A stretch of 64,000 nucleotides of DNA from Oligosphaera ethanolica (GTDB taxonomy: Bacteria; Verrucomicrobiota; Lentisphaeria; Oligosphaerales; Oligosphaeraceae): positions 4,252,227-4,316,226 of the forward strand of contig NZ_JAUSVL010000001.1 in the NCBI RefSeq assembly GCF_030814695.1. Direction: 5' to 3'. Below are positions 44,927 to 52,705 of the stretch, in pieces (the first letter of the stretch is position 1; each line of letters opens with the position of its first letter). A program made the position numbers and the translations under genes. The notes under the pieces are model-generated. The model was not told the DNA's origin. It did no database searches and saw only the letters and a list, made by a program, of their open reading frames with translations.

Positions 44927-47851
44927 TTACTGTTGTTTGAAGAGCTGGTTGAAATTCTGGAACAATTCGGTGCTTTTTTCAAGGGGGATGTTGAAGTTGG
45001 CGTTGAGTTGCAGTCCCTGGAAGATGCTGGCGACGGCGGAGCGGACGATGTTGCCATCCTTGGGCGCGTAGTAGAGCGGTTGCGTGGGTTTGCCGTCGGT
45101 TTCGAGTTTAAGTTTGAGCATGTCCTTGTCGCTGTCGAGAGAGAGTCTTACCCACGAGTAGCTGTAATCCGAGAGGGCATCCAGGGCCAGCGACAGCTGG
45201 TCTGATGCCGCAGCCATGGCGCTGAGGGTGCCGGCCGGCCGCAGTCTGATCATGCCGGTTTCGCCTGGTGTCGAATAGAGGAACGCATCCCGGAAGCGCG
45301 GCCCGTGTTCCGTGAGCACAACCGGTATGGTCCCGCTGATGCGGCCTTCGCCTTGGTCCTGGCCGACGCCAAGCTGCTCAAGCAGGGCGCCAAGCTTGAC
45401 CCGGTCGCAAGTGAGGGTGAGGCGGGGCCGTTTGGTCTCCGGCGAGAAACGGGTCGAGTCCAGCCTGATGCGGCCATCGCACCATTTGAAACTGAGGTTT
45501 TCGACCAGCCAGGAGTCCGGCCGTTCCATGCCAAAACGCAAACGGCCATTGCTGATGGCTATTTTGCCCACGTTGAGCTCTTGGAAAGACGCCTGCTGAT
45601 TGCCGGCGCTGCGCAAGGTCGGCAAGTCCGGCAGGGCGAAGGACAGTTTCAGGCCGCTGACCGTGAGCTTCTGCCTGGGGTTGGCCACGACGCCATCGCT
45701 GAGGCTGAATATGGCCTTGCCTTGCTGTTTGCCGGCGGCCATGCTGAAAGCGGCGTCGCCAGCGATCTTGCCGTCGATGCTGAAGTCCGCCAGCTGGGGC
45801 ACGAGCGACACCGGCAGAATGCCTGGCGGCAGGGGCTGTTCCGGCAAGGTGAACGCAGCGCGTAGCGTGACATCGGCGGCTGGGAAAGGCGCGATGTCGG
45901 CCATGAGGGTCGCCGTCAGGCCACGCAACGACGCGTCAGCCGCGATCGCCAGCCCCGCTTGGCTGAGGGTGGCCGTGCCATCCATGGCGCCGAGGGACTC
46001 CTGGCCGATCCGGCAGTCGCTGACGTGGAAGACGCCGACTGGCGCGGCAGTAGCCGGCGGCGGCCACAACAACGGCCATTCCAACGTGAATTGCGCGGAG
46101 AAATCCCGCTCGGGCATGGCAACGCGGCCGTCGTTGACGCGGACCACCGCCTGGACATCCGGGCCATTGGCGCTAAGCTCGACGCTGCAGGCGCCGATGG
46201 CGGCCTGAACGCCCGGGGGGCACTGCGCGGACAGCGCGCTGAGCAGCACGCGCGCCGTGGCGTCGCTGCCGCTGCCGCTGATATCCACGGTGGCGGCGCT
46301 CATGCCGGCCTGAATGTCGTCGCGCGTCAACGTGAGGTCACCGCATTCCATGGCCAGCTGGTAGTCGATGCTGTCGCCGAGCTGCGCCTCGGCGTGGATG
46401 GCCACGCTGTCGGCGCTCATGGCGGAGCGGAACTCGTCGTTGGCGACGCGCAGATCCTGGCACGACAGGCTCAGCTGGCAATGCCCGCCATCGTTGAGCC
46501 GCGCCTGCGCACTGATGGCCGGGGCGGACAGTCTCAGGTCGTAGCCCGCGATCCGCCAGGACAGCGGCGGCGCCGGCGGCGTGGCAGCGGCAGCGGCTTC
46601 GCTGGCGCTGCTGAGGTCGATGGCAATGGCGCCCTGGTCGCGGGTGACGGCGAAAGCCAGGGTCGGCAGCGACTGGTCGTTGATGGCGGCCAGGATGCTG
46701 CCTTGGGCGGCCTTGCCGGCGCTGTCACCAACGGCGTCGATGCGGGTGATGGCGAGTTTCGCGCCGGCGATGTCGGCGCTGACGCCACTGATGTTGATCG
46801 CGACCTGCTGATCGGCCTGGAGTTTGGCAGTGATGACCGGCTGGCATTGGACGACGAGGGATTGCTCAGTGACGTCAACGATGCCCTCCAGGCGCGCGTC
46901 CAGGGCGCTGAACGCACGGGTCCGGGTATTCATGGCCAGCGCGGCGATGGCCTTAATTTCGGCCCGCTGTTGGTCCAGATTGGCCTTGCAGGCGAGCTGC
47001 GCGTTGACGACCTGCAGGTCCATGCTGGCGAGTGCGATAACGACGTCTGCCTGGCCGCTGAGCGTCACCCCGCACTGCGCGGGGAGCAGGCGGCGGAGGC
47101 TGAGCGGCATGGCTTCGCTGTCGGCTTGCCACTGCGCACTGACGTCCACCCGAGCGGCGGCAATGTCGACGCGGCCCGTGCTGCGCAGGACATTGCGGGA
47201 ATGGCGCAACTGCACTTGGAACGCAATCACCGGCCCGTCGGCCGCTGGTGGCGGCGTCTGGAGGAGGATCTGGCAGGCGACAGGAATGATCTCGTGGGGC
47301 GTGCAGACCAGGACATCGCCGCTGACGCGGATGGTGTCCACGCGCACGGGCAGCGATGCGTAGAAGGCAGGCAGGTCAAAGGGAGGTGCCGGCGTGGCAG
47401 CAGGCGTGGCGTCGCGCTTGAGCAGCTTGAGCAGAGGCAGTTCGGCGTGGCCGTCCTTGACGAGCACGGCGGCCTGCGCGGCGTCAATGTCGATGCTGTT
47501 GAGGTGGCCGCGCAGGAGCTGCAGGGGCCGGTAGCTGATGCGGACGCTGGGGATGCTCAAGTAGTGCTCAATGCGGTCCGGGCCGTCATGCGCGTCGCCG
47601 CTGCTGCGGCAGGACAGATCGCTGCCGAAGAGGCCGATGCGCGTGACCGTGACGTCAATGGCGCCGTCGGCGCTGAGTCCAGCCGCCAGTTTGTTGACGA
47701 CTTGCTCGACCGCGCGGGGCAGCAGCGTGGCCAGAGCCAATGCCGCCAGCAGCGCCAGCGTGACCACCAGCCAGCACAGCGTCGCCACATGCCGGCGCAG
47801 AAAACGCCAGCCGCTGCTGAGAGATGACGCGATGCTCTGACGGAAACTCAT
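44927..47851 (-). CDS. ydbH: YdbH-family AsmA-like intermembrane bridge protein
   Basis: 974 aa (E. coli YdbH about 880). One N-terminal membrane segment (about 24-44, CWLVVTLALLAALALATLLP) anchors a very long periplasmic part made of repeating amphipathic beta-strands, as in AsmA/VPS13-like lipid bridges. The C-terminal YdbH domain is clear: LSFKWCDGRIRLDSTRFSPE, RVKLGALLEQLGVGQDQGEG, FRDAFLYSTPGE, LSDYSYSWVRLSLDSD, and LNANFNIPLEKSTELFQNFN at the end. With YnbE and YdbL it should carry phospholipid from inner to outer membrane. First gene of the three-gene operon. Confidence 0.9.
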   Translation of the reverse strand: MSFRQSIASSLSSGWRFLRRHVATLCWLVVTLALLAALALATLLPRAVEQVVNKLAAGLSADGAIDVTVTRIGLFGSDLSCRSSGDAHDGPDRIEHYLSIPSVRISYRPLQLLRGHLNSIDIDAAQAAVLVKDGHAELPLLKLLKRDATPAATPAPPFDLPAFYASLPVRVDTIRVSGDVLVCTPHEIIPVACQILLQTPPPAADGPVIAFQVQLRHSRNVLRSTGRVDIAAARVDVSAQWQADSEAMPLSLRRLLPAQCGVTLSGQADVVIALASMDLQVVNAQLACKANLDQQRAEIKAIAALAMNTRTRAFSALDARLEGIVDVTEQSLVVQCQPVITAKLQADQQVAINISGVSADIAGAKLAITRIDAVGDSAGKAAQGSILAAINDQSLPTLAFAVTRDQGAIAIDLSSASEAAAAATPPAPPLSWRIAGYDLRLSAPAISAQARLNDGGHCQLSLSCQDLRVANDEFRSAMSADSVAIHAEAQLGDSIDYQLAMECGDLTLTRDDIQAGMSAATVDISGSGSDATARVLLSALSAQCPPGVQAAIGACSVELSANGPDVQAVVRVNDGRVAMPERDFSAQFTLEWPLLWPPPATAAPVGVFHVSDCRIGQESLGAMDGTATLSQAGLAIAADASLRGLTATLMADIAPFPAADVTLRAAFTLPEQPLPPGILPVSLVPQLADFSIDGKIAGDAAFSMAAGKQQGKAIFSLSDGVVANPRQKLTVSGLKLSFALPDLPTLRSAGNQQASFQELNVGKIAISNGRLRFGMERPDSWLVENLSFKWCDGRIRLDSTRFSPETKRPRLTLTCDRVKLGALLEQLGVGQDQGEGRISGTIPVVLTEHGPRFRDAFLYSTPGETGMIRLRPAGTLSAMAAASDQLSLALDALSDYSYSWVRLSLDSDKDMLKLKLETDGKPTQPLYYAPKDGNIVRSAVASIFQGLQLNANFNIPLEKSTELFQNFNQLFKQQ

Positions 47852-47953
47852 GGCTGACTGCTGCTCCGGTTGGCGGGGGGCAAGATAACTACCAGGTTGC
47901 CGGTTGGGGCAACGCAGACCTTTGACAACGCGGCCGCTGACTTGTGCCCGGGC

Positions 47954-50314
47954 TTAGTGCAGGCCGGGTTCAGGCGAGAGCCGGAACTGGTCGATCTTGG
48001 CGCCGTCTTCGCGGACTTGCACGCGCAGGGTCACCATGCCTTCGGGGAGCCGCATGGGTATGCCGTCGGGATTGCTGCTGTCGGCAACCATGGCCCAGTA
48101 CCAGTCCGTGCTCACCGTCGGCAGATGCCAGGTGAACTGGTCGAGGATGGAAAACTTCTCGCCGCTGGCGGATACGAAGAACGAGTCGTCTTCAGGCGAT
48201 GGCGCAATGACGCGCGCGGAGAGGTAGTACAGCCCGGCTTTGACGACCTGGAGGTTCTGTAGCACATAACCGCCACCGCCTCCGCGGGCACCGGGTTCGC
48301 CGGGGCCCCACACGTAGCCGTTGCCGGATGCCTGCGGATCGTCCTTGGCCGCGACCATGTTCGGGAAGACTGCGGCGGCTTCCGCTTCCCAGGTGGTATC
48401 GCGGTCGGGCAGGACCGTGATGGCGTTGCCCTCTTGCCGTTTGAGCGCTTCGGCAATCTGCTGCTTGTAGGCGATGACTGCCGGCAGGCCGGCCAGATAT
48501 TCCCCGCCGAGGTCGCGGCCATTGACGGCAAGGACGGCGCGTTCCGGCAGGGGCTCGGCTCCGCCAAGTGCCGTAAAGGGCTTGTAGCTGAGAAGACGCA
48601 ACGCCTGGCCACTGGCGGCACTAGCCGTGATCGCGAGGCTGTCGCCATCACAACGCGCATCGGCGGCTGCGGCCGCAAAGTCCTGGCACCACTGCGCGAA
48701 GAGGTCGGCATCGTCGGCCTGGTCAAAGACGCGGACCCAGAAGGCGGCGCCGACGGGCGCGTTCGTGCCAATGGGCATGCCCCACTGGTCGTGGTGGGCG
48801 ACGGTGAGGCGGATGACGCCGTGACGATTGCCGTCGTGGATGAGCGCCACCGGCGCGGGCTCGCCAGCCGTGTTCTGGCCCCAGACTACGCGGATCGCCG
48901 CCGCCGCGCCACCATGGCGGATAACCACGGTCTCGCCTGGCGCGACCGGCAACGCTCGGGGCGCCTTGGCGTCAAACGCGACCGCGCGGTCGCCAATGAA
49001 GAGCTCGTCACAGGGGTAGGGCAGCACAAAATGGGATTCAAGGGTCGGGTAGTTCCGGCTGTCGTCCTGCCGGTGCAACGCCAGGCCGAGGGCGTCCTGG
49101 CCGTCCTGAACCGCGTACCAGTTGGGCATGAGGTGGAGTGTCTTCTGATGCGGACCGGCGCCCTCGGGAATGACCTTCTTGCCATAGGGGTCGCGGCGGC
49201 CGTCGGCGATGAAATAACCACGGGGAAGATGCTGTGGTCCGGCGAAGTTCACGACCATCGGCGCGTCCATGTTGTGGTAGTTCTTGCCGGCGACGCTGAG
49301 GGCGACGTGCTTGCCGGCCCACATGACGCGGTATTCGTTGCTGCTGGGCCCCCATACCTGAGTGACGAATCGCGGTGTCGACTGGAGCTCGCGCAACCAG
49401 GCTGGCGCGGGCCGCCAGCTGCTCTGCAGCCACAGCAATGGCGGCGTGGCGTTCGGGTTCGGATCAGCAAAACAGCCGGCGGCGGCAAGCCAGCTGTCGA
49501 TAATACCGCGGCCGCCGAGGTAGTCGTAGTCGCGGCTGTGGGCGCCGCCGAGGCGGAAAGCCGGCGCAAAGCAGTTGGCGATGGCGTCGGTCCAGAAGAC
49601 GCTCAGCAGCGCGTCGCATTGCTCGCGCACGGCCGGCGTGACGCAGTAGGTGTGCAGGCGGTGGAGGCACATCAGATCGACGCCGGCGTAGGTCGGGCTG
49701 CAGTATTCATGGATGCCGTTGGTGGCCGTGTAGGCGCAAAAGTCGTCCAGGCGCTTGCGGCCTTCGGCGAGCACGTCGTCGCGTCCGAGCATTTCGCCCA
49801 TGAGAATGAGGTTCTGGGCATTCATGATGGCGATGTTGGTGTAGCTTGCGGGCACGCGGTGGCGCAGGCAGCCCTCAATGGCGTAGTGGATTAGCTCGCT
49901 GAGGGCCTGCCGCTGCTTGTCGCTGAGCAGTTCGCGGTGTTTGATCCAGATGACGGCGGCATTTTCCATGCAGAAATCGCCGGCATTGAAATCGAGGACG
50001 GCGCCGTCACGCCAGTTCCAACGGAAGTTGCCGTAGCCGCGGCTCTCGGGATCGCGGTCCTGCATGCGCGCGGCGACCTCAAAAAGCCGGTCGATGCGGT
50101 CGAGGTCGATCTGAGCTTCGCAAAGCAGCAGCGCGTAGGTGAAGAGTTCGCGGGACGTCATGTTCGGCGCCAAGGCCTGCACGCGGCTCCACACGCTCGA
50201 CCGCTCGGCCTGGCTTTTGACGATGGCGGCCAGGTCGACATCCTGGGCACGCAGGGGCGACGCGGCAAGGATGCCGAACGTGAGGACGATGGCGCTGAAC
50301 AGGGACAATTTCAT
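47954..50314 (-). CDS. Large secreted polysaccharide lyase-like protein
   Basis: 786 aa from ATG 50314 after AGGAGAAA; the frame further upstream is repeat DNA. A signal peptide covers about 1-23 (FGILAASPLRAQ). Residues about 40-330 are helical with repeated Tyr/His/Asn clusters (YTNIAIMNAQNLILMGEMLG, YDYLGGRGIIDSW), like the (alpha/alpha) toroid of heparinase/alginate-lyase-type enzymes. A beta-rich middle follows, then a C-terminal carbohydrate-binding-like beta-sandwich (GYVWGPGEPGARGGGGGYVL, then KAGLYYLSARV). Polysaccharide lyase activity is inferred from layout only; no family is claimed. Confidence 0.6.
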   Translation of the reverse strand: MKLSLFSAIVLTFGILAASPLRAQDVDLAAIVKSQAERSSVWSRVQALAPNMTSRELFTYALLLCEAQIDLDRIDRLFEVAARMQDRDPESRGYGNFRWNWRDGAVLDFNAGDFCMENAAVIWIKHRELLSDKQRQALSELIHYAIEGCLRHRVPASYTNIAIMNAQNLILMGEMLGRDDVLAEGRKRLDDFCAYTATNGIHEYCSPTYAGVDLMCLHRLHTYCVTPAVREQCDALLSVFWTDAIANCFAPAFRLGGAHSRDYDYLGGRGIIDSWLAAAGCFADPNPNATPPLLWLQSSWRPAPAWLRELQSTPRFVTQVWGPSSNEYRVMWAGKHVALSVAGKNYHNMDAPMVVNFAGPQHLPRGYFIADGRRDPYGKKVIPEGAGPHQKTLHLMPNWYAVQDGQDALGLALHRQDDSRNYPTLESHFVLPYPCDELFIGDRAVAFDAKAPRALPVAPGETVVIRHGGAAAAIRVVWGQNTAGEPAPVALIHDGNRHGVIRLTVAHHDQWGMPIGTNAPVGAAFWVRVFDQADDADLFAQWCQDFAAAAADARCDGDSLAITASAASGQALRLLSYKPFTALGGAEPLPERAVLAVNGRDLGGEYLAGLPAVIAYKQQIAEALKRQEGNAITVLPDRDTTWEAEAAAVFPNMVAAKDDPQASGNGYVWGPGEPGARGGGGGYVLQNLQVVKAGLYYLSARVIAPSPEDDSFFVSASGEKFSILDQFTWHLPTVSTDWYWAMVADSSNPDGIPMRLPEGMVTLRVQVREDGAKIDQFRLSPEPGLH

Positions 50315-50369
50315 GGGTGTTTCTCCTATGGGTGCTGGCGGTTGGATGATCAAATTATGGACTAGCTTA

Positions 50370-50660
50370 CGAATTACATATTCATTTTGCAGTGCAAACA
50401 CTCTTGTGTACGAATCTCGTCGCTGGTCAGCATTCCCCTGGCCGCGACGCGGCAGAAGCGCTGAAAGCGCGAAACATACCAGCCCAGGGCAAGCGCGCTG
50501 AAAGCGCGCGCCGCCCTGGGTAAACCGGTAACTATGTTGGTGTTCCTCGGCCCTTTCGCCCCCAGTCGGCGAAGCTGACTGGGGGCGAAAGGGCAATGGA
50601 ACTTACTTTTATAGCTTGCTATGTCCACGCATTCTGCGTGCTTTGACAAAGCTATAAATA
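50370..50660 (+). repeat. Dispersed hairpin repeat between polysaccharide-use genes
   Basis: Forward-oriented core with GCGCTgaaAGCGC hairpins, the CCCAGGGC/GCCCTGGG stem and a perfectly paired but sequence-distinct 45-nt hairpin at 50550-50594. The ends (ttacgaattacatattc and gctataaatataagtgc) resemble the AATTACGTTTACA-type ends only loosely. It lies between the second permease gene and the lyase-like gene. Non-coding. Confidence 0.78.
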
Positions 50661-50709
50661 TAAGTGCCGAACAGCTCCCTTGTTGTCCGGCCTACCCGCG
50701 CCATCGGCC

Positions 50710-52674
50710 TTACTTCATCTGCGGGAGGATGATGCCGCGGAGGATGATCTTCTGGCAGAAAAGGAAGACGAGGAGCACGGGTATGGAATTGATGATGAAC
50801 GCGGCCATGACGGTATAGGGCTCGCCACTGAGAGTTTGGTAGAACTGGTAGGTCCACACCGACATGGTCCACAGGCGCGGGTCCTGGCAGACGATGATCG
50901 CCCATTCCCAGCCATTATAGGCCGCGATGAAGGCGTTGAGCATACTGACTGCCAGGATGGGCTTCACCAGCGGCAGGGACACGTTGAAGAAAATGCGCAC
51001 CTCGGAAGCGCCGTCAATGGTGGCAGCCTCGAAGAGCTCCTGCGGCAGCGAATCAAAGAAGCCCTTGAGCAGGAAGATGGTCATGCCATTGGCCGCGCCG
51101 GGCAGAACTAGGGCCGCGAAGGTGTTGAGCAGACTGAGGTCGCGCAGCAGCAAAAAGCCCGGAATCGCGGTGACCGCCGTCGGAAACGCCATCGTCGCCA
51201 GGCAGAAGACGATGATCTTCTCGCTCTGGCGCATGCGGAAACGGCTGAGTGCGTAGGCCGCCAAGGGATTGACGGTGAGGGTGATGACAATGCTCAGTAC
51301 GACTAGAATGACCGTGTTGGCCACCGTGCGGCCGCGCCGGAACAGGTTGTCCAGCACGGTGCGGTAACTGGCCGTCATCTGCGAGAGGGTGTAGCCCCAT
51401 TCATGCTGGTGGAAGGACGACAGCAGCGCCTCGCCGTAGGGTATGCGCAGCTGCTCCAGCGTGCCGTAGCTGCGGCCGTAGGCGCGGTTGATGGCATCGA
51501 GGCTACCGTGCTTGACCATGGCGTAGCGCTGGAAGCCGATCTCGGGCACGCTGTCCCGCAGACGCCAGTCGCCCACGGGCACCTCCGTCTGCACAAAGTC
51601 CAGCCAGATTTTGGCAATGGGGCCCTCCGGTACCTGCGGGCCGAGGGAGATCTGCTCCCAGCTCGTGAGGTCTTGCCAGTCTTCATAGTCCATGCGCATG
51701 ACGCGGTTGAGATACTCGAGGTTGCGGAAGCGCTCGCGGATGAACTGCACATAGCGTTCGCTGCGCTCCGCCGTGACGTCAATCTCGATATGCCGCAGCG
51801 GCATGCGGTCGAGCAGGTAGCCGCGCCAGGCCTGCTGCAGGGCCGCCGGAGCGTCGGCAGGCACCGGGAAGGGCAGCTCGCGCAAGACGACTGCGTCGCT
51901 GATGCCCAGAGCCTTGCCCGCATATTCCTCCCAGGTGTAGGCGACCGCCGCCGGCCGCAGATAGCTGGCCGAGAGCTCGCGCTGGCGGTTGAGGAAGCCC
52001 GAGTAGCGGTTCTCGCGGTAGGCGTCGCGGAAGGCCAGCAGATCGCGGTAACGCGTGTCGAGGATGGGAAAGTAGCCGTGCTGGTCAATGGGCTCGCCGC
52101 TCCACTCGGAAGCCGACACTTTGAAGAAGTCGTTGATGGAGATCTCCCAGGAGCTGTTGAGCGCGTCCAGCGAGTCGTAGTGCTGGCGCAGGAAGGAGGC
52201 GACGAAGCGGTTGTCGTAGGCCAGGACGGTTTCCGCCAGGGGCCACTCGCGGAAGAAGTCGTTGAAATCACGGGTGACGGCTTCGATATACTGGCGCTGT
52301 TGCGGGTCGTCCAGGGGCTGGAGGACCTCGGCTGCCCACTGGTCGCTCTGCGCGGTTTCATCGCCAATCTGCGACCACATCTGCCAGGTCTCCGGCAGGG
52401 TCGGAAAGTAGCTGCGCAGCTGCTGCAGGGACGCACGATGCGAAGCCGGAAAGTAGGTGCAGAGGGTGCGCATGAAGCGGTCTGCACGGCTGAAGAGAAA
52501 GCGGGGGTAGGGACTGCGGCGCTCAAAGTCAAAGTGGTTGTTCATGGAGCCGCAGACGGTGATCATGAAGGGAAAGACCATCGCCAGGCTGCCAATCACC
52601 AGGGCGATGTATATGCCGGTGATCACCAGGCGGCCTTTGACGGAATGCCGTTCGGTTTCGTTGATGATGGACAT
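50710..52674 (-). CDS. MalG-type sugar ABC permease with ~385-residue extracytoplasmic insertion
   Basis: 654 aa, more than twice a normal MalG-type permease (about 280). TM1 is at about 18-40. Residues ~45-430 form a hydrophilic, Tyr/Trp/Arg-rich domain outside the cytoplasm. The remaining five helices and the EAA loop (FEAATIDGASEVRIFFNVSL) follow at 445-654, including MAFPTAVTAIPGFLLLRDLS. The insert contains three related motifs: HYDSLDALNSSW (166), RFRNLEYLNRVM (315) and KHGSLDAINRAYG (388), each followed by an aromatic D/EDW-like stretch. It pairs with the binding-protein/permease fusion gene 31 bp upstream. No ATPase gene is adjacent. Confidence 0.85.
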   Translation of the reverse strand: MSIINETERHSVKGRLVITGIYIALVIGSLAMVFPFMITVCGSMNNHFDFERRSPYPRFLFSRADRFMRTLCTYFPASHRASLQQLRSYFPTLPETWQMWSQIGDETAQSDQWAAEVLQPLDDPQQRQYIEAVTRDFNDFFREWPLAETVLAYDNRFVASFLRQHYDSLDALNSSWEISINDFFKVSASEWSGEPIDQHGYFPILDTRYRDLLAFRDAYRENRYSGFLNRQRELSASYLRPAAVAYTWEEYAGKALGISDAVVLRELPFPVPADAPAALQQAWRGYLLDRMPLRHIEIDVTAERSERYVQFIRERFRNLEYLNRVMRMDYEDWQDLTSWEQISLGPQVPEGPIAKIWLDFVQTEVPVGDWRLRDSVPEIGFQRYAMVKHGSLDAINRAYGRSYGTLEQLRIPYGEALLSSFHQHEWGYTLSQMTASYRTVLDNLFRRGRTVANTVILVVLSIVITLTVNPLAAYALSRFRMRQSEKIIVFCLATMAFPTAVTAIPGFLLLRDLSLLNTFAALVLPGAANGMTIFLLKGFFDSLPQELFEAATIDGASEVRIFFNVSLPLVKPILAVSMLNAFIAAYNGWEWAIIVCQDPRLWTMSVWTYQFYQTLSGEPYTVMAAFIINSIPVLLVFLFCQKIILRGIILPQMK

Positions 52675-52705
52675 GGTCGTTGCTCAGTTCTGGGCTGCTG
52701 TCGAG

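Noticed and set aside
45959..47827. 622-codon frame antisense to ydbH
   Set aside because: Same cause: high GC third positions keep the opposite frame open; composition is Gly/Ala/Arg-rich without domains.
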